Part shown: piece by piece, positions 1 to 11,425 of the stretch | How positions within the stretch are numbered: position 1 is the stretch's first letter | Layout: each line of letters opens with the position of its first letter | Assembly (NCBI RefSeq): GCF_026914265.1 | Contig: NC_069133.1 | Span: forward strand, 25,475,272-25,539,271 | Source of the DNA: Mya arenaria | Lineage: Eukaryota; Mollusca; Bivalvia; Myida; Myidae | DNA length: 64,000 bases | Direction of reading: 5' to 3' | Program-made: the position numbers and the translations under genes | Notes under the pieces: model-generated | The model's database searches: none | Seen by the model: the letters and a program-made list of their open reading frames with translations, nothing else | Told to the model about the DNA's origin: nothing

Positions 1-728
1 AATTCATTCCTTAAGTCAATTTATGTAATATACATTACACTTCAGATTTGGTGACCTATAAACCCAACGGGTCGGGTGCAAATGTTTGTATAAATGTTAT
101 TACTACTCTGTTTGAATTGCACATGTCACAATATTTACACCTCAACTTCCATTCCCTAAATGCCTTATGGCAGTTGCGTTTATCAATCGATGAACGCAAC
201 ACCTTCGTATATGATCGGATCGCAATTCATCGCATAACAATATACATGAACATTTTTGATCTTGTTTTTGTTTGTATTGTGTCAGCAGGTGCCGTTAAAT
301 ATCAATAAACATTTTACAAAGTGTTAAATTATGATATGATAAGTGTATCGTTGCCATAAGTGTTTCAATTTTAGGTTTAAAAGTGATTTCAAGTGGTTGA
401 TCCTTTCCCGCGTTATCGTGACGTCATTTGATAAATCGTTTCCGATTACAGTCGGGTCGTTCTATTTGCAGAACGGGTAAGAGCGGATTACTGAAAGGTT
501 TTCTTAAATGAAATAAAGTGGGTTTTTTTAACAATTCTTGAAAGAAATAATGCACTATTGGTGCAAATATAAGTAATGAATTGCGGGATTGATGTCATTA
601 TCGGGATATGAACGCAATTGGGCTTGTTAAAGTGTGTGATAGGACTACACGCGTACTTTGACCAGCCAAATTGCGTTCATATCCCCGATAATGACATCAA
701 TCCCGCAATTCATTCCTTAAATAATAAA
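1..728. repeat. B unit: palindrome-ended repeat element, left copy
   Basis: About 720 bp, repeated at 46611-47336 and 49038-49764 and related in a diverged form to the A units at 45998 and 48422. It contains a small inner palindrome (arms around GATGAACGCAAC, near 170-200) and ends in a large palindrome at 571-718. The family is not recognised. Palindromic ends and tandem arrangement recall Helitron/Helentron-type non-autonomous elements, but no diagnostic end sequence is clear. Confidence 0.6.
571..718. repeat. 148 bp imperfect palindrome
   Basis: Arms of about 60 bp begin AAGTAATGAATTGCGGGATT and end in its near reverse complement (...CGCAATTCATTCCTT). The centre is a short unpaired stretch around the sequence GATAGGACTACACGCG. 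It recurs at 47179-47326 and 49607-49754. The related A-unit palindromes are at 46470-46622 and 48896-49049. Confidence 0.85.
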
Positions 729-1500
729 ACAATTTACTTACTTACATTATTCGCTGTATAGAAGGGAGCACACTGATAAACAGTTATTTTGTTAACATTA
801 ACAATTATGACACGGTTGGTGAATTGGTATGAATGGTATCGGACAATGTGAAAGGAGCCATTCACTAGGGACAAACGTCTTTTTAAGATAAACATCTTTA
901 ATTCAATGAGGAAAAATATTAAATGAAATATTATAACATGCATTTACAAGTATAAAGAGTGATTAATGAAAATATGAAGTAAACTTGTCAGATTAATAAA
1001 AAAATAAATGTGCACACATCTACATATTGACTTGACATTCAAAAAGAAAACCATACACCATAGCTTTTGATTTTCTGTGGTTATCTTATCGACCAAAAAT
1101 AAAATTCCACAAATGTAATTTTATTTTTATTTCCTCCTCCTCTGACATTTTATGTCTCTGGACGTTTGTAAAACATAAAATTAAAAAAGGCCTAACAGGA
1201 TAGGGTTTTTTTTTCTTTTTTTCTAGGAACGACTTTACCGCAAACAGGAGACGTTTGTCCTGATCTCAGATAAAGCTCATACACCCCACACGTAGTTTAA
1301 ATAAACACAAACATTCTTTGGTTAAAAATAAAACAAATTTTAGAGTTGTTCAAAGTGTTTAGTAGCTATTTTTATTGCTTATTAGTGTTATTTAAAGTTG
1401 TCATTTTTAAAAAAAAGAAGTTGTAGGCCCGGGCCTTTATGTAGCTACGCCACTGAATTAATGTAAACGATTTGATTGTGGCAGCTTACATATCAGCCAA

Positions 1501-1750
1501 ACGTGTTTTTGGAAGGGATTTATTATACTGCTTGCTATTGCTGTTCACTTAAAAAGAAACTTTTTTAATTAGTTAGATAACATCTTTCTTTATGTGTTTT
1601 CACAAAATACATCAGACATACAATACATCAACGTTTTTTGGAAGGGATTTATTATACTGCTTGCTATCGCTGTTCACTTAAAAAAAACTTTTTTAATTAG
1701 TTAGATAACCTCTTTCTTTATGTGTTTTCACAAAATACATCAGACATACT
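1501..1750. repeat. Two-copy ~130 bp tandem repeat
   Basis: The stretch beginning ACGTGTTTTTGGAAGGG at 1501 is repeated from 1631 with a few changes. The right 15 kb copy also has both units (near 50538-50787). The partial copy at 46611-48371 has only one, which makes this a marker for the order of duplications. Confidence 0.9.
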
Positions 1751-2108
1751 TCAATTCATTTAGCTTTCAAGTTTAATAGTTGTTTTTTATTGTTTTTTAA
1801 ACAGCCTTTGAAATGAGGTTTTCCAGTTAAAAATGGTTACGTTGCCACAAATTCCCCTGATAAAAAGCGTCGAATATCGCTTACACAAGTCAATTAAGTT
1901 AAACATAATATAGTATTAAATATGAAAAGGCATGTGTTTGTGCAGGTGAAATTACGTACCGTGCTGTAGAATAAACCCTAATTGTATATTTATGAGCTGT
2001 TAAAGAAATTGGTCTAATGCGGAGACACTGTGAAGTGAATTTTACTTTTTTGATACTTTAAAGGTTTGTTTGTGTATGTTTTGAGAACTTTATTTTTGAG
2101 TTATACTT

Positions 2109-2215
2109 GCAATCGTAACAACTCGGCCATCTCCGGAAAGCTTCGAGATAGACCTCGTAAATACAATCGTAACGATTCGGCCATCTCCGGCAAGCTTCAA
2201 GATAGTCAATTGTGT
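2109..2215. repeat. Two-copy ~54 bp tandem repeat
   Basis: Two units share CAATCGTAAC, then TCGGCCATCTCCGG and AGCTTC. A related piece in reverse orientation (GAGATGGCCGAGTTG) lies near 21433. No function seen. Confidence 0.7.
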
Positions 2216-2429
2216 TGAAAAATGGCAGAGGTATTCCGATTGTTATTCTAGTCCTTAATCAAGGGAGACGAATGGGTATATATTGGGTACTAATTCCTTC
2301 ATTCCTTATAGAAGATAAATTTGTTAGGTAGCGCATGTTGGTTAGGGTAAATTAGGGTTAGTAGGGCATAAGTGGGTATATTTTTATAATGGGAGTAATG
2401 GGAAAGTACCTAACAAAGGTTGATATGTG

Positions 2430-2720
2430 AGAACGTCCGTCCGTCCGTCCGTCCGTCCGTCTGTCCGTAACATTTCGTGTCCGGGCTATAACTTACTTAT
2501 GCATTGATGGATTGTCATATTACTTGGTACAAATGTTGTCCTCATTGAGACGATGTGTAGTGACCTTGACCCGTGCCGAAACCTCAAAGGTCAAGGTCAC
2601 ACGAGACATTTAAAGGTCAGAGTACACATGCTCGTGTCCGCGCTATAAATTGCGTATGTATTGATGGATTACCATTTTACTTGGTACAAATGTTGTCCTC
2701 ATTGAGTACCAAGAACTCTA
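2430..2720. repeat. Short CGTC tract and two ~155 bp tandem units with TGACCTTGAC
   Basis: A CCGT tetranucleotide tract (2437-2465) precedes two units that share GTGTCCG(G/C)GCTATAA, a block ending ACTTGGTACAAATG and TTGTCCTCATTGAG. Between them lie TGACCTTGACC and, about 20 bp further, GGTCAAGGTCA: two facing copies of the extended nuclear-receptor half-site TCAAGGTCA. Copied at about 51466-51757. Confidence 0.8.
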
Positions 2721-3269
2721 ACCAATTGTAATTTGTGCCAGTAATCCATCATGAAGTTTCGGGTCCATATTATGAAAATGCTAAAAAGTGGATAAGATAT
2801 AAATGTTAATTGAAAGTGTTAAACAATTTGCACAGATTGATAATTAGCGCATTCTATCAAGCATTATCATTATGTGCAACAAGTTAAATATTTAAAAAAA
2901 AACACAATGTACACAAATGTGATAATATATTCATAACATGTGTTTTCTCTTCAAAAGCAGTAAAACAATGTTATGACGTCACCACAATATATATATGTAT
3001 CTCTTTATCGAAAATACTTAAGGCTTGCTATTTCATCGATGTTATAAATCAAGGACTCATTTTCCTTCTTTTTTAGCCAAAATAACCTTGACATTGATCT
3101 TACCTACACTACACTCTTGACCAGTGGTTGTGTACAATTTTGGTCAGATTCAACGTACCTGTCAGGTTGCGAGAAAAACAAAATATACTAAAAAAAAACA
3201 ACGGCGGGGATATAGCCGTCCTTTGGACTGCCTTGTTATCTTTTGTTTTAACGCACCCGCCCCCGCCCC

Positions 3270-3884
3270 CCCCCCCCCACCCCCGGGATATTTCACTGTT
3301 TTTTTTGTGTCTTTCATTTAACATATGAACTAAAATCTAGCCTTTTAAATTATTTTTATAATCCTTCCCAATTCTTATTTTAATACTACTTTCATTTAAA
3401 AAAAAACACATCAAAGTTTCAACAACTCTTCGACGACTTCATCTCACATATTACGCATATGTAACATAATACTAAGTATAGATTGTATTTTATTTATCAA
3501 GATAATACCAATACATATTTTATTTCAAAGATAAACAATAATATACAATAACCCAACAGTGGCGGCACTAGCGGAGGCGTGGGCAAGGGTCAATGCCCCC
3601 ACCCCAAGTCGGCCGGAGAATTAAGTTTACGGGGCTTATAAATGAAGTTTTACTTTATAAGAATGTCCACATTATAAGATGTTTAAAGGCATTCTTGAAT
3701 GCAAGATTGAACATTTTCAACGATTGTATACGTGCCATTCGAATACCTCGGTAAAATAAGATTTTGAAGGGCTTTGACGGTTGTGCCCCCCTCCACCCCC
3801 CCCCCCCACACACACTTATGAATTCCTGAAGCCGCCACTGCCCACGTTAATCGATATAAGCATACAGTATATAATGATGTTCAT
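3270..3884. repeat. Dispersed repeat carrying a hAT-like MITE
   Basis: The same stretch occurs at 20190-20855, where about 70 bp missing here are present, and in the right duplication copy at about 52310-52922. Inside it, 3557-3840 is bounded by CAGTGGCGG at one end and CCGCCACTG at the other, a terminal inverted repeat of hAT type, and contains long C runs. No open frame of note. Confidence 0.75.
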
Positions 3885-4045
3885 AGATTAATATGAACGT
3901 AATTTTTAGATACTATACAGAGATACAACGTTTATAATTGTAACGAAATTTGCGTCAACAGAACGTATACTGTCCATGGTAAGGAAACGAAAGGCAACAT
4001 GGTTGTCCTGGTCAGCTTGAAGTGTGTTTCCATGGCGACCGCGGA

Positions 4046-7000
4046 TCACGTGGCAAGGAGGAAGAGTGGACAGTCGGACAGCGTTTTCTGTAGGATCCGA
4101 ATAAACTGGTCCGCCGTCATGTCTGCAAGGGAGAGAAGCGAGGGTAAGTAAACAGACATTCTTACGGTATTACCACCATTTCCTTACACTTGGACAATCT
4201 TGGGTTTGTTTGTTTTGCTTATTTATCCTTGGAACAGACAATTTGGGCCCTTTAAATGAAGATATCCGACCCAAAGGATCATCATTATATTTTGTCAAAT
4301 TAGAAGGCAGAATTTTTCAAGTTTTTCTAAACATTTTTTTTCAGAAAATCGGCAACATGCCTTTATTGATATAAATCAGGCGAAGCGATATATAAAATAC
4401 GTGGCTGCCCCAGTTAGTGGGTAGATAACAAAATATTATGTAGAGCACTTAACAACTTAACTTTTGTTAGTATGCACTTACACAAACTCATTTGTTTTGC
4501 GACTACTTCGCATCAAAACATTCATTTTGTAAGAACATAATATAACCACTACTAAGCCGTAAATGAAAATTATCTTAGAGTCAAAATTTTATTATTTTGC
4601 TACATATTTCAGTGAATTGAACTTCAGCCAGTATTGACAATAACACGAAATTGAGAAAATAAAACAATGAAAGTGTGACATTTATAACGTTACGTTTATA
4701 TAGATTTAAGATTATTGAAGTTAAGACTAAAATCCTTTATTAAAACAGAACCCAGACAGTTTATAAAGGGTTGAATGAACAATTATACAACAATATAATT
4801 ACCATCTTATTACAAATTTGTATACGAATACCTACATGAACCAAAGAGCCATGCGTTTCGCCTATATCTATTGAAAAGTTTAAATACACTTTGAAGTTCT
4901 CTATAAACAAAATTAAACCATTTTTTTACCTAGGCCGATAAAATATATCTGAGTTTAGGAAAACGGTCTCAAATGTGATAGGTACGGTTGGAATAACTTT
5001 TTAAGCCAATTAAAACAGCAATACAAGTCGACGCCATGATATTGACATTTCGATACCACAGGCGTCTGGCTCATTGTTTGTTTCAAAAATGTTCATTAAG
5101 TTCATTTTGGGTACATATAAGGCGCTGAACAACACATCTATAGGTATTTAGTGCCTATACAAGAAAGAAAACAAGGTATGTAACTCAAACTTACCGGATT
5201 TCACGGTAATGTCCAGTTTTGTTTTGTTTTTCAAATTTCTCAACCAACATAGAAACAATCCATTTTAAATAGGTGACATGGAATGGGGGGTCAATGCCCT
5301 TTGAAATGGAATGCGATATATTGGTATAACTATATTGTCCCAAGACAAACAAGACAGAATCAATGCCCTTATGGCCATAAGCGTAACTAGTGCTTTAAGA
5401 GAAATATCATATATCGGCAATTTTGCAAACAATTGCGCAATGTTCTTTTGTGAGTTATCTTCCATGACTGAATTGAAGTCATGATGCCAAAATCAGCTGA
5501 TTTCGAGACTCAAATTTAAAGTATGTCAAAACTGTCAATCTGTGAAAGTGCAAATTTAAATGCAAGCTAACACACTGGGCAGTCGATGACTGCCTCACCT
5601 TGGTCCTCGCCACCGAAGCTCGAGTCTATGACGTCAAGGAGCAGCTGTCCAAGCGTCTTCCGGCTCAGGCACTGCGAGCGGCCCTTCTGCAGGAACCGGA
5701 AGACGCTGACTAGCTGGTCTTCGAGCGCGAGGAGGCGGCCACACTCCGTCTCCAACGCCTCCACCTGGAAGTTGGCCGTTTGCAGGTGGCGCCGGCACAG
5801 CGACAGCTCCTGCTCCACCCTAAACGCCTCCTGTAATGGCAGAATATTAATTATGATGTCAACAAAGTCTTATCTTATTTAGATATATATGTGTTGCTGA
5901 TGCGAACTATTTGGTCAAACAATTTCGTCAAAAGGGCTCTCATATTAAGTTGCTTATCATATTCAAGGCCAATCCTTGGAATGTTTATTTTGTATACTTT
6001 GCATATGAACCTTTTCTGAATATGAAATAATTATGTTTTTACAAAACAAAATCTTTCCCAACCCGCCCTTTCGTCGACAGGTACTAGTACTTTTAACAGG
6101 GAAAAAAAAGTTGTTTTTGTCTCTTGTCCCAATTTATATGTTCGGGTTCTATTTTGGCGATCAGCAGAAAACATAGAGCGGCGGCCGGGGTAACCCGAAC
6201 AATTTACTGTAGAACTTTCAAGTTGGACATAAACTTATTTGGCGTTTGTTCGTGCATTCGTCAGAATCGATCTACGTAAAATCAATAAACGTGTTTAATT
6301 TTCTTAAAGATGCACTCTTACTCCCAAATACGATTTACCACAATTAATACAATTCTTTTAATATACCATAACGGATGAATAAATGTCGAAAACAATGGTT
6401 CATATGAAGGATGCCGAGTTTAATTTGAAAGGAATGAGCAAAAAGTACGGTATTTCTACTTTATGCGACTATAGTATTACACAGTAAATCTTTTAGCACT
6501 CAACAATCATTTAATTTTTTTGCGCTTTCTGCTATTAAATACACGGTTACAATCTTGTTATCAGTAAAAATATTTTCCATAAATGCATTATTTAGTAAGT
6601 TGTATGTATGGATTTTGAATAAGAGTGTCACTTTAAGTAGTTTGTGTATGTAGTAGATAAATACTTAAAAGCAAATGTATTCATACAAAGACAAACATTG
6701 TATTCCCTTATTTTTTTCTACAATAAGCCCGGACCTGATGCTGCGAGTTCAGTTCCTCCAGCTGCGCGGCTATCTCGTGCTCCAGCCTCCTTATCAAAAC
6801 CACTTCCGGTGGAGAACTGTCGTCTGCCGCAATATCGCAAAGGGGTGCGCCGGCCTTATCTGTATAACGTGTTTTCAGATGAATATTAGATTATCATCTG
6901 GCAAGCGTCGAGATTATGATTTACAGGTAAAAATAAAACATCTGCTCAAAATTTGACACCTAAAAATGATTTTTTGGTGAAATTATATGGATCAAATGTA

Positions 7001-8913
7001 TGATTCATGAAAATGTGTTAAACTTGTAGAATCAGTAGTAAACGTCAGATAACGTTAATTCTAACGTAAACAAAAGACGTTTGATCGTAAATAACGGAGT
7101 TGATAATTTTCTAAAGATCCGTGGAGATATCTATAATGGCCCACCTGTTGATGTGGCTGGGGTTTGATGGTTGTCGGAGGAACTCTTATCCCGTGCTCTG
7201 AAAGATGGCTTTAAGTTATTCATTTTTAGCTTTATCGTTCTAATTAAAACGAGTTTTTTTTTATCACAGAGACGATGAGAGAATTCCTTTGAATGCAACC
7301 AAAGCAGAAAAAATAAGTTATTAATAATGATTTTGCAACGATTCTTGTTTTTTTTTTTTAAAATCATCTTCATAGCGTTCGTACATTACTATTTATATTT
7401 TAACTCTTTTAATTTGAAAATGAATAAAAAATGTAGTAAAGAAAATATTGATAAACATGTACATTGTTAACGACAATGCTCACCCAGAGAACGAGAACGT
7501 CCTCTGTCGGCTGGGCGTGCGGAGCGGGGACGGTGATGGTAGACAGGAAGTGGCGTCGGAGGACTCAACCTCGCGCAGGCTGTCCACGCAGACGGCAAAC
7601 AGCTCCCGGCAGCATGTATACGTCTTCACAATGAGGTCGAGCTGACCTGCCTGCCGCTTCTTCTCCGCCTCGAGACGACATATTTCACGTGACAGGTCCG
7701 TGACGTCATGCTGAAACGAGATATAATCACAGAAATGCGGATTTTTTTCAAAGATAACTATACTTGATATTCACTTAAAATTAAAATTCTAAAATGCGAA
7801 ATAATTATATGGCGCATTTTCCCCCCGCCACATTTTCGCATTGTCGCCCCTTTCACTTTTTTCGCACTTTTGCCGCGAAAACCCCCACACGAAAAGGCAG
7901 AAATCAGCAAACATATACACATGCATATATTATTAAATATATTCACAAATGCGCGAGTGATTGATACCTGCAGTTGGTTGTTGAAAGAGATGAGTTCGCG
8001 GACCTCGCGATCGCGGAGCTCCCTTACGTGGCTGAGTTCCCGGGCTAGCGCTGCCACTGACCGCTCCTCGCCTGCAAAAAAAACATGTAAAACCAGTATG
8101 GTAGTATGTATCGAAGCCTGTTGTATGGCATCTTAAGCAAACAATGTGGGATCGCGGTCACGGCCACGGGTGTAATACTAATGCATACTTCATACAGTCT
8201 AAACTCGCTATATCGAAGACGTTTGGACCTCGGGAAACACTTCGAGACAACGAAATTCGATATAACCGAATTACTTAACATGTTCAACTAAACCCAATAA
8301 AAAGTTCGACATAACCAGAACATCGAGATAACTGAGTTCGACATAGCGAGTTTCGTTTGAATTTTGGAAACCTGGGAGCAATATTACTGGAATGTAATCT
8401 TCCTGTACAAACCGTGACCTTTTAAAATGAATCTTATGAAACAATATATCCAGTCACAAGAGTGACAAACCTTTGAGTGGGTGGTACACGAGGTGACCGG
8501 TGTCAGGTGGCAGGGAATGTCTGTTGTTTGTGTTTCCGAGGCGAGGCGGCGTAAGTCGGACCGTCAGCGTTGGCTCCACGACCCCTCCACGCTGATGACG
8601 CTTCAGAGCCACCTGCATCCCAATATTCTGAGCGTCGGATGCCTGAAGCATCGTCCTGTGGTACACCAAATGGTTGGGATACTGATATTGCTTCGTGGAC
8701 ACATGCTTATACAATCGGAAATATTCGGACTTTATCCATCGGAAATAAGGACGGTTTACAATGTCAGAATTCTTCAGATTTAACCACGCTGCAAGTAGAT
8801 CGCGTAGTAATCTAACGTTTTACCCTGCGCAGTCCTAATTATTTATGCAATATTATATTTAACCGGGAATCAGTTTGAACTACGTTAAACAAATTACACG
8901 TTAAAACACTGCA

Positions 8914-8981
<68 letters not shown>

Positions 8982-11425
8982 TGATGATGATGGTGATGGT
9001 GATGGTGATGATGATGATGAAGATGATGATGATGAACCGGCATTCATCCAAGGTAATTTTCGATGAAAAAAGACCGAGTAGTTCCAATTGACGGTAATAA
9101 GGGCAAATTACACCGGAAATATAGGGTGTTGGGTGAAGCACTAGAAATCAGTGTAATCTTGCATGCAAATTGGTCAATTGACTAAAGAATATATAGGAAA
9201 TTTACTTAGTGGTGTCTGACCATAATCTCTCCGTGTCTAGTAATATGCGGCCTGTCTCGTAATGCAGGTATGTGTTGCAAACTGCTTAAAATACTAGTAG
9301 TCGCATAATCTGCGGTTATTTAATTATATTATACCTTACATAAATATGTCCATTCCTTGTATTTATAAAGGCGATCGGTCCGTCTATCACCGTATTTTGA
9401 TAAAAAAAATCCAGTATTATGACGTCAGAGGTCCATATCATATCAGGTTCGGACCTCGCCAAAAATGTAATATGGACCGCTGACGTCATACAACTGGTAA
9501 ATGCGGCAACGGCGAACATTTGTCGCAACTAAACACAATTCGCTTTGTTCAATAAAACACATCGTAAGTGCTTAAAAATATTGAATGGTATTAAATATAT
9601 ATAAAATGTTCGGTATAATGTAAGAACTATTTACCCAGCACTTAGGGCCATATGGCATAATAAGGACCAGCCAGTCAGCCCCCCGAAGGTGAATGAACTT
9701 TCGTTGGCTGACTGGCCGGTCCTTATGATGCCATATGGCCCTCAGCGGTGTGTAATATTGCTTAAATATTGATATATCTAAAATAATGGGACATTCTACT
9801 TTCTAGGACCCCGACCTTACATTCATATAGCAGTGATGTCGGATGATTCACGTCTCTTTTAAAGACTGTATTATTTTTATGCCGTAAACTCACAGGGGCG
9901 TAGCTAGCTCTCTATTCATGGGATTTATAATTGTGCTAGGGGGTCCAGGGCATGAACATTTTGAAAACCATGATACATTTTGGGCGTTCTGGAGCGCTTT
10001 ATTTAGTACTGGAAAATTAGGATCATGTAGTCAAGTACGTATACTGCAACTTTGGTTGATTTTTTTTTATGTCAGAATCATGTGGATTCAACCGCGTACT
10101 CGCGTATAGGCAGCTACGCACCTGATTGTCTCATGCTTTGAATGCATTGATTAAGGTCGTATATAATGATTTCTCAGACAAACTCTACTTTTTATGTTTT
10201 ATCCGATGTCAAAAATAATAGCTTTAAAAAGATTTATAGTTAACCAAGGTATTACATTATCAACGGTCTGGCAGTGATAGCATTTTTTTTCAGACCTTTC
10301 AGACATTGGAATGGGTTTTCAAGAGAATATCTTTACTAAGAATTATTAAATTTGTTTTGATCAACACTTAACGACATAACGTTTTTCACTCACAAATTGA
10401 AATAACGTATACACAAAGGAGTCTCTGGGAAATCTTATATATTTACGTGAGGTTCTGTGACTGGCACATGACAGAAGTTTGCCACGGAACAAGTTCGTTC
10501 TCACTTGTCAGTACTCTATGCAAATTACCAAGTGCGCGTGTTTACACTTCAATTAGCACCATTTCAGACTAAATATTGTTAAACTTTACTTGGAGGACAA
10601 CCCCCCCCCCATCATTTTTAACCAAATACATTTTGTTTCTGAGGGACGAATGCAAGTCAAAAGGTTACGCCCCTAAGTTACGCCGAATCCTGGATCCGCC
10701 TCTGACCTCAGCCCATATAAGCCGGCCAGTGTACGCAACCCTACCCCCAGGCCCCCAAACGGCCCTGCTGGCCCACACGTCCACGCCTACCTGAGATCCT
10801 CAATGATTTCCCTGAGAGTCTGAGACTCCTCTTTATGGAACGTGACTTCGTACAGCAGGTGGTCAATGTGTTCACGCATCTCGCTCAACCGGAAGCCCGC
10901 CAACCGCAGCTTGTCCCAGTTCTTGAACAGTTCCGCGTCATGGATGCACTGGTGGCTCTTGGACGTGGCCATCTGCTTTTGGAACGACGACCTCCTTGTA
11001 CAGTCTGGTATAGTTGAGTTGGTTTCTTTTCCAATTGGATTATTGTTGTTATTGTTTTTAGCTCGAAACGTCTGATTCACAAGAAACCCTATGTAGTCTC
11101 CGTAACAGGCGAAATGTTCACACAGGCGGTCGTGAAAGTCTTTGAAAGAGAGGTCACTCACTTGCTTCAGGCCATCGTCCGTGTCCTTGAGATTCAGGAC
11201 ATCACACAAGAGGTAAAACTCCTCGGCTGATATTTTACCACGTCCCTTGGTGTCAATACTCTGAAACATGTCCTGCAAGTACTGGTCAAGGTCATTAGTG
11301 AGCACGATAATCTCGCTCTTCTTCGCTCCGTTGTTGCCGTACTGATAAGCCATGGTGTTGGACAGCCATTTTGCCTTTAAACGCGGGGACCGCCCCACCC
11401 TCGGGGACTGGGACAGAAGACTCAT
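4046..11425 (-). CDS. EFCC1: EFCC1-like EF-hand and coiled-coil protein, left copy (spliced, 8 coding exons)
   Basis: Coding exons, 5' to 3' on the minus strand: 11425-10791, 8655-8471, 8071-7968, 7710-7484, 7197-7145, 6859-6735, 5830-5599, 4122-4046. All have AG/GT borders and compatible phases, giving 1638 nt, 545 aa. The start ATG at 11425 is the first after an in-frame stop. The N-terminal part matches what I remember of vertebrate EFCC1 (CCDC48): an EIIVLTNDLDQYLQ stretch, then one EF-hand-like loop at residues 58-69 (D, G, I and E kept, but Lys and Arg at ligand positions 3 and 5, so calcium binding is doubtful), then LSFKDFHDRLC. An Asn run at 124-129 is followed by coiled-coil segments. 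The TLREIIEDL / LQASDAQ junction is restored exactly by splicing exons 1 and 2. Exon 7 could instead read through its donor to a stop at 5567. The molecular role of the family is not known to me. Confidence 0.87.
5400..5562. mobile_element. Decayed TTAA-type MITE end beside EFCC1 exon 7
   Basis: The stretch ...AAAATCAGCTGATT... to ...ACTGTCAATCTGTGAAAGTG resembles the right end of the element at 33693-34054. It sits about 40 bp beyond the exon 7 splice donor (5598). Copied at 54438-54600. Confidence 0.55.
6304..6635. mobile_element. TTAA-bounded MITE in EFCC1 intron 6
   Basis: Ends TTAAAGATGCACTCTTA and TAAGAGTGTCACTTTAA form an inverted repeat with TTAA at both borders, the target preferred by piggyBac-type elements. 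The right half, from GTTACAATCTTGTTATCAGT on, recurs at 21686-21820. Copied at 55342-55673. Non-coding. Confidence 0.7.
8193..8360. mobile_element. Tc1/mariner (pogo/Tigger-like) MITE in EFCC1 intron 2
   Basis: Left end TACAGTCTAAACTCGCTATA pairs with the right end ...TTCGACATAGCGAGTTTCG; the inner parts are full of TTCGA and TCGAA. Same family as 13262-13439 and 14008-14184. The last bases have drifted from the expected CTGTA. Copied at 57231-57398. Confidence 0.75.
8740..8825. mobile_element. Relic of the CCTCGG-type fold-back MITE
   Basis: TTACAATGTCAG, then ATTTAACCACGCTGCAA and TAGATCGCGTAGTAAT, match the inner part of the element at 44809-45125. Its termini are not recognisable. Lies in EFCC1 intron 1 close to the exon 2 acceptor. 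Copied at 57778-57863. Confidence 0.55.
8913..9035. repeat. AAT then ATG/GTG trinucleotide tract
   Basis: About 65 bp of AAT repeats pass into ATG and GTG repeats. It lies in EFCC1 intron 1 and is copied at 57951-58073. The open frames it creates are repeat artefacts. Confidence 0.95.
9418..9490. repeat. 21 bp inverted repeat with TGACGTCA-like cores
   Basis: TATGACGTCAGAGGTCCATA and its partner at 9470-9490 match at 20 of 21 positions around a 31 bp loop. Each arm holds a GACGTCA core like a cAMP-response element. In EFCC1 intron 1; copied at 58456-58528. Confidence 0.8.
9644..9742. repeat. 99 nt long-stem hairpin in EFCC1 intron 1
   Basis: Arms 9644-9680 and 9706-9742 match at 35 of 37 positions (AGGGCCATATGGCAT... 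and its partner). A few more pairs (CGAA/TTCG) lie inside the 25 nt loop. Size and shape are like a miRNA precursor, but it could equally be a tiny fold-back transposon. Intact in the right copy at 58682-58780. Confidence 0.8.
9893..10124. mobile_element. hAT-like MITE in EFCC1 intron 1
   Basis: CAGGGGCGTAGCTAG at the left end and CAGCTACGCACCTG at the right form terminal inverted repeats like those of 36421-36807. I could not see a clear 8 bp target duplication. Copied at 58931-59162. Non-coding. Confidence 0.65.
10596..10725. mobile_element. hAT-like MITE fragment
   Basis: A C run, then GTTACGCCCCTAAGTTACGCC and TCCTGGATCCGCCTCTG, resemble the right ends of elements near 34760-34835, 34925-35005 and 39600-39692. 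Copied at about 59634-59763. Confidence 0.5.

Noticed and set aside
48-308. 86-codon frame repeated at 46658 and 49085 as a possible conserved gene
   Set aside because: The frame lies in the non-coding B repeat unit. Its repetition reflects the duplications; the related A units do not keep it, and it matches no known family.
734-943. 69-codon reverse frame repeated at 47342 and 49770
   Set aside because: AT-rich chance frame repeated only because the C region is duplicated.
3109-3328. Overlapping 65-71 codon frames on both strands near a C run
   Set aside because: Pro/Gly runs come from the C tract of a dispersed repeat, and the frames change with run length between the two duplication copies.
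5567-5598. Ending EFCC1 at the stop in exon 7 read-through (5567)
   Set aside because: A strong donor (AAG then GTGAGG) lies at 5598, and splicing to 4122 gives a further in-frame 25-codon exon with a good acceptor. The read-through remains a possible isoform.
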